A DNA stretch of 64,000 nucleotides from Psychroflexus aestuariivivens (GTDB taxonomy: Bacteria; Bacteroidota; Bacteroidia; Flavobacteriales; Flavobacteriaceae): the NCBI RefSeq assembly GCF_004010055.1, contig NZ_RQVT01000034.1, positions 1 to 64,000 on the forward strand, read 5' to 3'. The first letter of the stretch is position 1. Every line of letters begins with the position of its first letter. The notes under the pieces were generated by a model. That model was not told the origin of the DNA. It did no database searches and saw nothing but the letters and a program-made list of their open reading frames with translations. Positions 34,972 to 44,063 of the stretch are shown here, one piece after another. A program made the position numbers and the translations under genes.

Positions 34972-35715
34972 ATGCTGTCAAGTTACATAAAAAGCATTGG
35001 ACAATATTTTATCATGATTTTTGATATGTTCAAACGCATGACAAAATTATCTGAAATGCGACGTTTGATCATGCAGGAAATCGATGATTTGATTGTCAAT
35101 TCTATGGGAATTGTAATATTTATTTCATTTTTCATAGGTGCTGTAATTACCATTCAAACCGCATTAAATCTTTCTAACCCTTTCATTCCCAAATCTTTAA
35201 TCGGATACGCTGCCAGACAATCTATAATTTTGGAATTCGCACCGACTTTCATTTCTGTTATCATGGCAGGAAAAGTTGGCTCGTTTATCACTTCCAGTAT
35301 TGGTACGATGCGTGTTACTGAACAAATTGATGCTTTGGAAGTAATGGGCATCAATTCTTTAAATTATTTGGTATTGCCTAAAGTTATAGCTTTGATGGTG
35401 TATCCTTTTGTAATTGCTATTTCAATGTTTATAGGAATTATTGGGGCATATTTAGCTGCAACATATGGCGGATATTTGAGCGGAGAGCAGTTTTTAGAAG
35501 GTTTGCAAGACGAATTTGTCCCCTTTCATGTTGCTTATGCATTTATTAAATCGTTCATCTTTGCATTTTTATTGGCCACAATTCCTTCTTTTCATGGTTA
35601 CTATATGAAAGGTGGTGCTTTGGAAGTAGGTCAAGCTAGTACAACTTCTTTTGTTTGGACGAGCGTTGTTATCATTTTTTCAAATTATTTTATCACACAA
35701 TTATTATTGAGTTAG
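34972..35715 (+). CDS. MlaE/YrbE-type lipid ABC transporter permease
   Basis: 247 residues, about six membrane helices. Conserved MlaE pieces: EIDDLIVNSMGIV, SFFIGAVITIQ, the amphipathic LEFAPTFISVIMAGKVGS, the EQIDALEVMGINSL segment, and LPKVIALMVYPFV. It forms the membrane part of the transporter that moves phospholipids between inner and outer membrane. The downstream ATPase gene starts 1 base after the stop. The MCE-domain partner is not in the window. Confidence 0.93.
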   Translation: MLSSYIKSIGQYFIMIFDMFKRMTKLSEMRRLIMQEIDDLIVNSMGIVIFISFFIGAVITIQTALNLSNPFIPKSLIGYAARQSIILEFAPTFISVIMAGKVGSFITSSIGTMRVTEQIDALEVMGINSLNYLVLPKVIALMVYPFVIAISMFIGIIGAYLAATYGGYLSGEQFLEGLQDEFVPFHVAYAFIKSFIFAFLLATIPSFHGYYMKGGALEVGQASTTSFVWTSVVIIFSNYFITQLLLS

Positions 35716-35716
35716 T

Positions 35717-36481
35717 ATGATTAAAGTCGAAAATTTACATAAATCATTTGGTGATTTAGATGTTTTGAAAGGCATTTCAACTGAATTTGAAAAAGGCAAA
35801 ACCAACCTCATTATTGGACAATCCGGTTCTGGTAAAACTGTCTTTTTAAAATGCTTGCTTGGATTGATTAATCCAGATAAAGGAGATGTTTATTTTAATG
35901 GAAAAACCTACAATGATTTTACAGTTGAACAACGCCGTAATCTCCGTAAGCAAATGGGAATGGTTTTTCAAGGCGGTGCACTTTTTGACTCGATGACTGT
36001 AGAACAAAACGTGACTTTTCCTTTAAAAATGTTTACTAAAATGAGTCGTTCAGAAATGAAAAATCGAGTTGCAGAAGTTTTGGATCGCGTCAATTTAGTA
36101 GATACAAATGATAAATTCCCTTCAGAAATTAGTGGCGGGATGCAAAAACGAGTCTCCATTGCAAGAGCAATTGTCAACAAACCAAAATTTTTGTTTTGCG
36201 ATGAGCCAAACTCAGGACTAGACCCTAGAACTGCAACCGTTATAGATAATTTGATTCAGGAAATCACCCACGAAAACCAAATTACAACTGTCATAAACAC
36301 CCATGATATGAATTCTGTATTTGAAATTGGTGAGAAAATTATTTATTTAGAAGGCGGTAAAAAAGCTTGGGAAGGCGATAAGGATATTATTTATAAAACA
36401 GATAATGAAAAAATTGCCGACTTTGTCTACTCTTCTAATTTATTCCAAAAGGTTAGAGTTGCGCAACGTGAAGGACTTTAA
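35717..36481 (+). CDS. MlaF-type ABC transporter ATP-binding protein
   Basis: 254 residues. Walker A GQSGSGKT (34-41), signature ISGGMQKRVSIARAI, and Walker B FCDEPNSGLDP are all intact. The GGMQKR signature and the ASN-type SGLDPRTA context place it with MlaF/Ttg2A lipid transport ATPases. Works with the MlaE-type permease 1 base upstream. Its last 4 bases overlap the convergent DUF389 gene. Confidence 0.93.
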   Translation: MIKVENLHKSFGDLDVLKGISTEFEKGKTNLIIGQSGSGKTVFLKCLLGLINPDKGDVYFNGKTYNDFTVEQRRNLRKQMGMVFQGGALFDSMTVEQNVTFPLKMFTKMSRSEMKNRVAEVLDRVNLVDTNDKFPSEISGGMQKRVSIARAIVNKPKFLFCDEPNSGLDPRTATVIDNLIQEITHENQITTVINTHDMNSVFEIGEKIIYLEGGKKAWEGDKDIIYKTDNEKIADFVYSSNLFQKVRVAQREGL

Positions 36482-37941
36482 TTTAGTGAATTAACTTGAA
36501 TGTCATCAATATTCAATTTATAAGACAACCATTTCTGAAGCTTATCCTCTGTGGTCGATTTTTGTTCTTCCTCGAGTTCGGGTTTCCATTTGATACTAAA
36601 GGTTGGAATGGTGTCAATTTGTTCAAAATTGGATGTCAAAATATCTGCAAAACTTACCGCTTCTATGTTTTCATAATTCAACCTAATTTCTTCTGCTACT
36701 TGGTCAAATTTAATCAAACGTTTGCTCTTTTGAAGCTTAATCATTTCGGTTTCTAAATCTTCAATATGTTTCTTTGATTCTGCTAATTCAAGAGAATCAC
36801 GACGTTTAAGCTCGACCATATATTTCAATTGATCGAAATTTTCAGAATTTTCATTTTGAAGTACATTCAACTCTGTATTCTCCAAGTACTCGTAAGTATT
36901 TAGTTTATCTTTCCAAAGTAAAATCACATCTTTAGGTATCTCTTTACCTAGAAAAGAAACTTCAATTTCAGGATTGATTCCAGAATTATAGCTTATTACT
37001 GTTGAATTTTTTTGAAGAAAAGATTGTTTGTAACTCGCCAATTCACTCTGGATAAATTTGGTTGCATCGTTTTCGAAATAAGATTCTTTTAATAAATTGT
37101 AGAAAAGATATACACTAGGAATCATAACCACTACTGCAATAGTTGAAGCGATTTGAGCAATACGTTTTCGACGTAAAGAATTTGCATATTTGACCAAGGG
37201 AAATCTCAGAAATTTTGACACCACAAAGGTGGATAGTGCAATAAATATAGTATTGATCGTAAATAAATACATCGCACCACCAAATACGCTAAAATCCCAC
37301 ACTGCCAAACCGTAACCAGCTGTACATAATGGTGGCATCAAAGCTGTGGCAATAGCTACACCAGAAATTACAGTGATTATTGTACCACGTTTGGCTTTAG
37401 CAATAATCAAGGCTAATCCACCAAAAATTGCTACTAAAACATCTAAAATAGTAGGATAAGTTCTGGCTTTCAATTCTTCTGTAAGTTCGGTAAGAGGTGA
37501 CAATTGAAAATATAAAAAAGCAGTGATCAAACTTAGACCAACCATTACTCCTAGATTCACTAAAGAACGACGTAAAGTATCAACATCATTAATAGCCACG
37601 GAAAATCCCAAACCCACAATTGGTCCCATAAGTGGTGAAATCAACATCGCGCCAATAACCACCGCCGTGCTTCCAACATTTAGACCAACGGATGCCACAA
37701 TAATGGAAAAAATTAAAATCCAAGCATTATGTCCTTTGAATGGAATATCTTTTAGGATGGCTTCCATGGTTGCATCCCGATCGGTGTCGTGGCTAATGTC
37801 TAATAATTCGTATAGAAAAGACTTGATGCTTCCATAAGTTTCCTTAACGTTGCTTTGGACTTGCTTGCCTTTTTCATTTTCATTTTTAGATTCTTCAGGA
37901 TTTGTCTGTGAACCTGTATTATTGTGGTCTTTATTTTCCAT
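36478..37941 (-). CDS. DUF389 domain membrane protein
   Basis: 487 residues. A soluble N-terminus (1-65) precedes about seven membrane helices with the DUF389 pieces GAMLISPLMGPIVGLGFS and GVAIATALMPPLCTAGYGLA. The C-terminal about 210 residues (after FYNLL) are extracytoplasmic or cytosolic, with a predicted coiled coil (RRDSLELAESKKHIEDLETE) and an Ig-like/OmpA-like end; this extension is longer than in simple DUF389 proteins. Function unknown for the family. Confidence 0.82.
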   Translation of the reverse strand: MENKDHNNTGSQTNPEESKNENEKGKQVQSNVKETYGSIKSFLYELLDISHDTDRDATMEAILKDIPFKGHNAWILIFSIIVASVGLNVGSTAVVIGAMLISPLMGPIVGLGFSVAINDVDTLRRSLVNLGVMVGLSLITAFLYFQLSPLTELTEELKARTYPTILDVLVAIFGGLALIIAKAKRGTIITVISGVAIATALMPPLCTAGYGLAVWDFSVFGGAMYLFTINTIFIALSTFVVSKFLRFPLVKYANSLRRKRIAQIASTIAVVVMIPSVYLFYNLLKESYFENDATKFIQSELASYKQSFLQKNSTVISYNSGINPEIEVSFLGKEIPKDVILLWKDKLNTYEYLENTELNVLQNENSENFDQLKYMVELKRRDSLELAESKKHIEDLETEMIKLQKSKRLIKFDQVAEEIRLNYENIEAVSFADILTSNFEQIDTIPTFSIKWKPELEEEQKSTTEDKLQKWLSYKLNIDDIQVNSLN

Positions 37942-38038
37942 TGTTACCCGAAATTTATACTATAATTACTCATGAAAACAAAGAGAAGGTTTGATTAATG
38001 TTTAGATTATTAAAAAAATCTATTACAATTGTTTTCAC

Positions 38039-38635
38039 TTATTTAATCCAATCTACCTCTGCATTCGGCTGAAACACATACATTTTGCCAGTATCAACAT
38101 CCTGACATTGGTAACGTTTTCTAATTTTTTGTCCTTTTTTAAACATTCTCCCATTATGAATTTTAAAAAGGCTTCCTATTGGAATTTCAAATATATAATT
38201 TTTATCATTCGGTAAGTCAAATTGTTTTAGCACAACAGATAATCTGGCATCAGTATCGCTACTGGCTGTAGGATTCTTGAAGTGTCTTGCTAATTCTGGC
38301 AAAACAGCTTTAGGAAATATTTGCGGATGAATAAAAGGCAACATCAATTTTTGAAAGGTTCTCTTCCACTCCACGCCGTGTGGCTTGATTTGCATACCAA
38401 AAGTTTTGAAGGCTAACAAATGTGCGACTTCATGCACTAAAGTAATCAAAAATCGATATTTATTGAGATTGGCATTGACTGTTATTTGATGAAACCCGTC
38501 GGGCAACAATCTATAATCACCATGTTTGCTTTGCCTTTGGTTGACTATTTTCAACTGAATCTGGTAAGCTTCAATCATTCCCATGACAGGTCTTACAGCA
38601 CCTTCTGGCAAATATTTAGCTAAAGTCGAATCCAT
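38039..38635 (-). CDS. SprT-like zinc metalloprotease domain protein
   Basis: 198 residues. Zinc-binding HEVAH at 68-72 (LVHEVAHLLAF) and the further ligand-side segment KPHGVEWKRTF fit the SprT-like family. The C-terminus (RMFKKGQKIRKRYQCQ) has a single Cys, so the zinc ribbon of SprT is largely lost. Likely a cytoplasmic protease; SprT/SPRTN homologues act on DNA-protein crosslinks, but that role here is inference. It lies 2 bases downstream of the SDR gene in a minus-strand operon. Confidence 0.85.
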   Translation of the reverse strand: MDSTLAKYLPEGAVRPVMGMIEAYQIQLKIVNQRQSKHGDYRLLPDGFHQITVNANLNKYRFLITLVHEVAHLLAFKTFGMQIKPHGVEWKRTFQKLMLPFIHPQIFPKAVLPELARHFKNPTASSDTDARLSVVLKQFDLPNDKNYIFEIPIGSLFKIHNGRMFKKGQKIRKRYQCQDVDTGKMYVFQPNAEVDWIK

Positions 38636-38637
38636 TA

Positions 38638-39321
38638 TTATGGCGTTGAACTAGACACTTGAAGTAGTTTTCCATTATAAAATTGATGTCCAGTTTCAGA
38701 AAAATGCTTGATATAAGTTGCCATTTCTTCAGCTGAATTCGGAGCCTGAATGCCAGGAAAAGCTTCTTCTAACATTTCGGTTTGCACTGCACCTAAGGCT
38801 AAGACATTGAAAGACGGCCCCTCATTTTTGTATTCTTCTGCCAATAACTCTGTCAAGGTAATAACTGCAGCTTTACTGGAGCTGTAAGCCGCCAATCCAG
38901 GAAATTTCACACTGCCTTGCACACCACCCATACTACTGATAGTTACTACGTGCGAAGTTTCTATCATCATTGGTAAAATTTTGTAAGTCAAATCAATTAC
39001 ACCAAAAACATTGGTTTGATAGACTTTTTTTACTGCATCCATTTGTGTGTCTTTAAAATCTTGTTTTAAAAACTTCCCAGCATTATTGATCAGGATATCA
39101 ATTTGACTTACTTTATTTGCAATAAAATTTACGGCCGCTGTCACACTTTGTTCATCACAAAGGTCACAAGACAACGAATGAACATTTTCTAGTTTTAAGG
39201 CTTTTGTATTTTCATCATTTCTAGACAATGCAAAGACTTGGTGACCATCTGCTGCAAATTTTTTGGTCAATTCAAAGCCTATGCCTCGACTCGTGCCAGT
39301 GATTACAATATTTTTTGTCAT
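38638..39321 (-). CDS. SDR family oxidoreductase
   Basis: 227 residues, short-chain dehydrogenase. NAD(P)-binding TGTSRGIG (8-15), NNAG (about 80-83), catalytic Ser in TISSMGG and YxxxK in YSSSKAA are present. The chain ends early (about 20 residues shorter than classical SDRs), at LQVSSSTP. Substrate unknown. The start overlaps the M28 peptidase stop by 4 bases (ATGA), so the two are translationally coupled. Confidence 0.9.
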   Translation of the reverse strand: MTKNIVITGTSRGIGFELTKKFAADGHQVFALSRNDENTKALKLENVHSLSCDLCDEQSVTAAVNFIANKVSQIDILINNAGKFLKQDFKDTQMDAVKKVYQTNVFGVIDLTYKILPMMIETSHVVTISSMGGVQGSVKFPGLAAYSSSKAAVITLTELLAEEYKNEGPSFNVLALGAVQTEMLEEAFPGIQAPNSAEEMATYIKHFSETGHQFYNGKLLQVSSSTP

Positions 39322-40292
39322 TGATTTAATTTTAATTTATCGTCTTCAGCATTAATTAAATTCATAACACCAGGCTTCATTTGATCAACCAATTTCTGGA
39401 AAAACTTTAAATCCAAATGCTGTATTTCATCATCAACATGGTGATAATATTCAAAATTGGTAAAATCAAATGTGCAAATCGTTTGTGATGGAATTTTGAA
39501 AGTTTCAAAGAATGGATAATTATCACTTCGTTTAAAGAGCTGAAATTCTTGAGCTTTTGGCAAAAAACCTAAAAAAATATTATCGTAAGCTTGATTGAAA
39601 ACATCTGCCATATTAGAACCATTATAACCCGTAAGATAAGCTTCAAATTCTTTATTTACCATAGGAACTCCCAACATTTCGATATTGAAAACAGCCATAG
39701 GTTTCATGTTTTTTGATTTCATCTTTTCGGCTAAATGTTTCGAACCTAACAAGCCTTTTTCTTCCGCAGAAAACAAGGCAAAAATTACGTCTCGATTTAG
39801 ATTTTGCTGACTAAGATAATTTGCAAGTTCTAAAACGGCAACTGTTCCGGTAGCATTGTCATTGGCTCCATTGGCAATACTATCGCCTTCCACAGGTTTT
39901 GAAAACCCGATATGATCGTAATGTGCGCCTATAAGTAGTGGTTTTTTATCAGTGGTGTTTGTGGCTTTTAAAACGCCAACAACATTATAAGCCTGTATAT
40001 CTTGTATTTGAAAAGAATCGCGATAAGTTTCAAAAAGAGGTTGCACATCGAAACTTTTAAAAGCATCTTCAATATAAATTGCGGCTTTATTAATGCCTTC
40101 TGAACCAGTGTCTCTTCCATTTAATTCATCTGATGCCAAAAAATTCATTGCTTTTTCTGTTGAAAAATTGAATTTTTGCTTTTTTTCTGTAAACTCAGCT
40201 ATAACTTGCTGATTGTCTTGTTTTTTTTCTGACTGTTGACATGCTAAAGTTAATAGCGATAAGAAGCCTAAAGTAAGTAGTGTTTTTTTCAT
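39318..40292 (-). CDS. M28 family metallopeptidase, lipoprotein
   Basis: About 324 residues from the ATG at 40292; an ATG at 40358 would add 22 residues without signal character. Signal peptide MKKTLLTLGFLSLLTLACQQ with lipobox LTLAC. Zinc ligand motifs of family M28 are visible: GAHYDHIGF, NGANDNATG, FSAEEKGLLGS, and a C-terminal YYHHVDDEIQHL. Likely an aminopeptidase acting at the cell envelope. First gene of an operon with SDR and SprT-like genes. Confidence 0.92.
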   Translation of the reverse strand: MKKTLLTLGFLSLLTLACQQSEKKQDNQQVIAEFTEKKQKFNFSTEKAMNFLASDELNGRDTGSEGINKAAIYIEDAFKSFDVQPLFETYRDSFQIQDIQAYNVVGVLKATNTTDKKPLLIGAHYDHIGFSKPVEGDSIANGANDNATGTVAVLELANYLSQQNLNRDVIFALFSAEEKGLLGSKHLAEKMKSKNMKPMAVFNIEMLGVPMVNKEFEAYLTGYNGSNMADVFNQAYDNIFLGFLPKAQEFQLFKRSDNYPFFETFKIPSQTICTFDFTNFEYYHHVDDEIQHLDLKFFQKLVDQMKPGVMNLINAEDDKLKLNQ

Positions 40293-40302
40293 AGTGTGAA
40301 TA

Positions 40303-40349
40303 TAAAAAACTGCCTTTAAAGACGATAAATTTGGTCTAAAAAGGCAGTT
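40303..40349 (-). terminator. Terminator of the pdhA-pdhC operon
   Basis: On the minus strand AACTGCCTTT pairs with AAAGGCAGTT (10 bp, perfect) around a 22-base loop and runs into a T stretch. It lies 21 bases after the pdhC stop and just before the M28 gene, separating the two operons. Confidence 0.75.
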
Positions 40350-40370
40350 ATATTTCAAAATAATAAAATA

Positions 40371-42104
40371 TTAAGCCAACATTGTAACTGGATTTTCCAG
40401 ATAGGTTTTAAGTGTTTGTAAAAACTTGGCACCAGTTGCACCATCGACAGTTCTATGATCACAAGCCAGGGTGAGCGTCATGGTATGACCGACTACAATT
40501 TCACCATTCTTAACCACTGGTTTTTCGACTATAGTTCCAACAGAAAGAATAGCTGAATTAGGCTGATTGATTATACTTGTGAATTCTGTAATTCCAAACA
40601 TTCCAAGGTTAGAAACTGTAAACGTACTACCCTCCATTTCATTAGGCTGTAGTTTTTTGTTTTTAGCTTTGGTTGCTAAAGATTTTACATTATTCCCGAT
40701 TTGAGTTAAAGATTGCTGGTCGGCAAATTCAAGAACTGGAACAAGTAAACCTTCTTCTACGGCAACAGCAACGCCAACATGAATGTGTTTGGCAATTTTT
40801 GTGGTCTCTCCATTCCATGAAGAATTGACTTGTGGATGTTTTCTTAAAGCCATTGCAGACGCCTTGATTACCAAATCGTTGAAAGACACTTTTACATCTG
40901 GCATATCGTTGATATGAGTACGAGATGACATGGCGTTTTCCATATCGACTTCCACATTCAAATAATAATGTGGCGCGTTGTTTTTGGATTCCAAGAGTCG
41001 TTTGGCGATAGTTTTTCTCATTTGAGAATTTTTGTTTTCCTCAAACTCTTCTTCGCCAACAGGGCTATAAATTTCTGTCGTTGCAGATTTAGCCTCTTCT
41101 TTTGGTTGCTCTACTTTTTCAGACTTTTCAGCCTTTTGTTCCTTTTGATCTGAAGGCTTGAAATCTTCAACATCTTTTCTGATAATCCGACCGTTATCTC
41201 CTGTTCCTTCAACTTTTCTTAAATCAATTCCTTTTTCTTCTGCAATTTTCTTAGCTAAAGGTGAAGCTAAAATACGCCCGTCTTCATCGGTTGAATTCGA
41301 TGACTTATCGCCTTTAGTAGCTTCAGTTTTCTTATCTTTAGAATCGCTTGAAGTATCTTTGTCGTCAGTATCTTTAGACTTTGTTTTTTTATCTGAAGAT
41401 TTTTTATCAGAATCACCTGATTTTAAATTTTTAAGGACTTCATCTACATCTGTTCCATCTGGACCGATGATTGCCAAAACATCGTCTACTGGAGCGCTTT
41501 CACCTTCATCTATACCAATATGCAATAGTTTACCGCTAAAAAATGATTCGAACTCCATCGTTGCTTTATCGGTTTCGATTTCAGCTAAAATATCGCCTTC
41601 TTCAACATCGTCACCAACGGATTTCAGCCATGAAGCTACAGTTCCTTCTTCCATTGTGTCGCTTAGCCTTGGCATGGTAACAACTTCAACGCCTTCTGGC
41701 ATACCAGAAGTTTCATCTTCTGCGCTATCCTTTTCTTCCGATGACTTCTCTTCTTCATCACTATCTTCCGAAGATTTTTCATCATCAGATTCATCTTCAG
41801 ATTCTGATTTGTTTTTGGAAGATTCTTCTTTTTTGCCGTTCTCAATCAAATCATCAATATCTTCACCTTCTTCTCCAATAATAGCTAAAAGTGAATTTAC
41901 TGGTGCTCCTTCGCCTTCTTCAACGCCAACGTATAGCAAAACACCATCATAGAATGATTCAAATTCCATAGTGGCTTTATCGGTTTCGATTTCAGCTAAA
42001 ATGTCGCCTTCTTCAACTTTGTCTCCCTTTTGTTTAAGCCATTTTGCCACAACACCTTCTTCCATAGTGTCGCTTAGCTTTGGCATATTTACTACTTCAG
42101 CCAT
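40371..42104 (-). CDS. pdhC: Pyruvate dehydrogenase E2 (dihydrolipoamide acetyltransferase)
   Basis: 577 residues. Two lipoyl domains with lipoylated lysines K43 and K180, each in EIETDKATMEFESF, separated and followed by long Ser/Asp/Glu/Lys-rich linkers (about 90-135 and 225-275). The peripheral subunit-binding domain lies at about 279-315 (ASPLAKKIAEEKGIDL), the catalytic CoA acyltransferase domain at about 355-577 with DHRTVDGATGAKF. It forms the complex core that transfers acetyl groups to CoA. 3 bases after pdhA. Needs lipoate from LipA or scavenging. Confidence 0.97.
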   Translation of the reverse strand: MAEVVNMPKLSDTMEEGVVAKWLKQKGDKVEEGDILAEIETDKATMEFESFYDGVLLYVGVEEGEGAPVNSLLAIIGEEGEDIDDLIENGKKEESSKNKSESEDESDDEKSSEDSDEEEKSSEEKDSAEDETSGMPEGVEVVTMPRLSDTMEEGTVASWLKSVGDDVEEGDILAEIETDKATMEFESFFSGKLLHIGIDEGESAPVDDVLAIIGPDGTDVDEVLKNLKSGDSDKKSSDKKTKSKDTDDKDTSSDSKDKKTEATKGDKSSNSTDEDGRILASPLAKKIAEEKGIDLRKVEGTGDNGRIIRKDVEDFKPSDQKEQKAEKSEKVEQPKEEAKSATTEIYSPVGEEEFEENKNSQMRKTIAKRLLESKNNAPHYYLNVEVDMENAMSSRTHINDMPDVKVSFNDLVIKASAMALRKHPQVNSSWNGETTKIAKHIHVGVAVAVEEGLLVPVLEFADQQSLTQIGNNVKSLATKAKNKKLQPNEMEGSTFTVSNLGMFGITEFTSIINQPNSAILSVGTIVEKPVVKNGEIVVGHTMTLTLACDHRTVDGATGAKFLQTLKTYLENPVTMLA

Positions 42105-42107
42105 TAT

Positions 42108-43106
42108 TTATAATTTATGAGGAATGAAAGGATAATCTTCTTGTTCGTAAACCACGTCGTACATCACATTTTTTTCTGGAAAATCTGATTCTTCAGCGAA
42201 TTTTTCACACTCACTGACTTTATCTTTAACACGCTGGTCTATTTCCTTGATGTCATCTTCCGTGGCGTATTTTTTATCTAAAATTACTTTTTTGACTTGA
42301 GAAATTGGGTCAATTTTTTGGTATTCTTTAACTTCGTCTTTAGTTCGATATTTTTGTGCATCACTCATAGAATGACCTCTGTATCTATAAGTTTTCAAAT
42401 CCAAAAATGTTGGCCCTTTGCCAGCTCTGGCACGAGAAATCGCTTCATCTAAAGCTTCTGCAACCTTACTTGGATTCATAGCATCTACGGGGCCGCATGG
42501 CATTTCGTAACCGAGTCCTAATCTCCAAATGTCTTCGTGACTGGATGTTCTTTTGACGGAAGTCCCCATCGCATAACCATTATTTTCAACACAAAAAACT
42601 ACAGGCAGATTCCAATTGGTTGCCATATTTAGCGTTTCATGTAGCGAACCTTGTCGTGCTGCGCCATCTCCCAAGAAGCATAATGTAACCGCATTATTAT
42701 TGTAATATTTATCAGCAAAGGCAATACCCGCACCTAAAGGAATTTGACCACCAACAATACCATGTCCACCATAGAAACGGTGTTCTTTAGAGAAAATATG
42801 CATGGAGCCACCCAAACCTTGGGATGTTCCTGTAGCCTTACCATACAATTCTGCCATAACACGCTTAGGGTCAACACCCATACCAATTGGTTGGACGTGA
42901 TTTCTATAAGCCGTAATCATCTTATCTTTTTTAAGATCCATTACATGTAGTGCGCCAGCCAAAATAGCTTCTTGACCGTTGTATAAGTGCAAAAAGCCTC
43001 GCACTTTTTGTTGTATATATACTTGAGCCAACTTATCTTCAAATTTTCTCCAAAACAGCATGTCCTCATACCATTTCAGATAAGTCTTTTTTGTGATCTT
43101 TTTCAT
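42108..43106 (-). CDS. pdhA: Pyruvate dehydrogenase E1 component alpha subunit
   Basis: 332 residues. Thiamine diphosphate motif GDGAARQGSLHE...NNGY is present (LGDGAARQG, VFCVENNGYAMGTS), as are the phosphorylation-loop-like region GHSMSDAQKYRTK and the HG(I/A)GGQ-like HGIVGGQIPLGAG. With the beta subunit it decarboxylates pyruvate and acetylates the E2 lipoyl lysine. The E1 beta and E3 genes are not in the window. Operon with pdhC, 3 bases apart. Confidence 0.96.
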   Translation of the reverse strand: MKKITKKTYLKWYEDMLFWRKFEDKLAQVYIQQKVRGFLHLYNGQEAILAGALHVMDLKKDKMITAYRNHVQPIGMGVDPKRVMAELYGKATGTSQGLGGSMHIFSKEHRFYGGHGIVGGQIPLGAGIAFADKYYNNNAVTLCFLGDGAARQGSLHETLNMATNWNLPVVFCVENNGYAMGTSVKRTSSHEDIWRLGLGYEMPCGPVDAMNPSKVAEALDEAISRARAGKGPTFLDLKTYRYRGHSMSDAQKYRTKDEVKEYQKIDPISQVKKVILDKKYATEDDIKEIDQRVKDKVSECEKFAEESDFPEKNVMYDVVYEQEDYPFIPHKL

Positions 43107-43151
43107 TGATGCGTAATTTTCTTTTGACTTGATTTAAAAAATATCGAAATA

Positions 43152-43193
43152 CAAAAGTAACACTTTAAATAAGATTTGAAAACACTTTAAATA
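43152..43193 (-). promoter_or_regulatory. pdhA promoter region with 22-bp-spaced direct repeats
   Basis: TACTTTTG (43159-43152, minus) fits the -7 consensus, 46 bases before the ATG. Directly upstream, AACACTTTAAATA occurs twice (43159-43171 and 43181-43193), 22 bp apart, so on the same DNA face. Candidate binding site of a regulator of pyruvate dehydrogenase. Confidence 0.45.
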
Positions 43194-43258
43194 GTATTAA
43201 CTTTCAGAGTTGAATCCTATGAAAAATGACGATTTGTAATATATATCTCAAAAAATTC

Positions 43259-43496
43259 ATGTTTATGAATTTAGCCATCGTTGGATTTACATTTACCTCT
43301 TGTTCAGATGATGATGACGGTGGTGGTTCAAGTTGCCAAGATTTACTAAGTAATTACGAAGCAGCTTTTGAAGCTTATTTTGCAGATCAATCTAACCGAT
43401 AATTATCTTGAGTTTCAAGCTACTGCTTAAGCTTATCAAGACGAAATGTTTATTGTGATAAATCATACAGGTTATAAAACTGAGTGCAAGCTTTAA
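43259..43496 (+). pseudogene. Decayed small lipoprotein gene
   Basis: From ATG 43259 or 43265 the frame gives IVGFTFTSCSDDDDGGGSSC, a typical flavobacterial lipobox and Asp-rich start, then QDLLSNYEAAFEAYFADQSNR and a stop at 43402. In the +1 frame the sequence continues DNYLEFQATA, stop, AYQDEMF and ends at 43496. The combined pattern (repeated AYxxDxxN units) resembles small lipoproteins of the group. One frameshift and one stop break it. The other bases of this 957-base gap up to 43919 hold nothing else I can support. Confidence 0.45.
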
Positions 43497-43919
43497 TAAA
43501 TATTGCTTATTATCTTCTTATCAAAATAACTCTTAGAAAAAGGTAGTTATTGAGCTTTAAATTTTGAGCTAAAAAAACATGTGTCAAGTTGAACATTCGA
43601 GACATAAATTTATAGGTGATTTCTTACAAATCTGATGTCTGGACTAATTACGTATTCATTTTTGACAAAAGCAACTGCAAACCACTTAATAATGAATTCC
43701 AATTAAATAACTCTATATAAAAATCAAACGAACTCAGGTTAAAAGTAAACATTTATGGCGTAAATAAAATATTTCAAAATATCAAAGGAACAATTCCTTA
43801 AAGCTATTTTTTGAAACATCTCATACATATACTACTTTAAATTGAGGTAAAGAAAACATAAATTTTATGTAACTCAATTTAAAGTAGTGTTATACTTGCC
43901 AAGACCTATTATACATAAA

Positions 43920-44049
43920 GTTAACGGTTTTGGCTATGGTTTTGTTGCGGAAAAATCACCAGGATCTTTTCCGCCGTGGCAGAAAGATAGCAAAATGCGG
44001 TGAATTCCGATTAGGAATTCACCGCAATGAACTATAGCCGTTGTTGGCA
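43920..44049. repeat. 130-bp palindromic element 3' of a lipoprotein gene
   Basis: Starts GTTAACGGTTTTGGCTATGG, ends CTATAGCCGTTGTTGGCA. The ends pair (GGCTAT 43932-43937 with ATAGCC 44034-44039). Inside are two perfect hairpins: GCGGAAAA/TTTTCCGC (43947-43954, 43967-43974) and a 13-bp stem TGCGGTGAATTCC/GGAATTCACCGCA (43996-44008, 44014-44026) with a 5-base loop. It is GC-richer than its surroundings and lies 14 bases past the stop of the neighbouring minus-strand gene. A degenerate relative of the same length is at 5475-5606. It is like a cassette recombination site or a mobile structured repeat. Confidence 0.6.
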
Positions 44050-44063
44050 TTTCGTTGTTTTTA

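Noticed and set aside
41158..41952. Long Ser-rich open frame on the plus strand opposite pdhC
   Set aside because: It mirrors the two lipoyl domains and acidic linkers of pdhC and has no independent start context; an antisense shadow of a real gene.
43920..44049. Canonical integron attC site
   Set aside because: Only part of the RYYYAAC and GTTRRRY end consensus is met, and no integrase gene is in the window, so I describe it as cassette-like without calling it attC.
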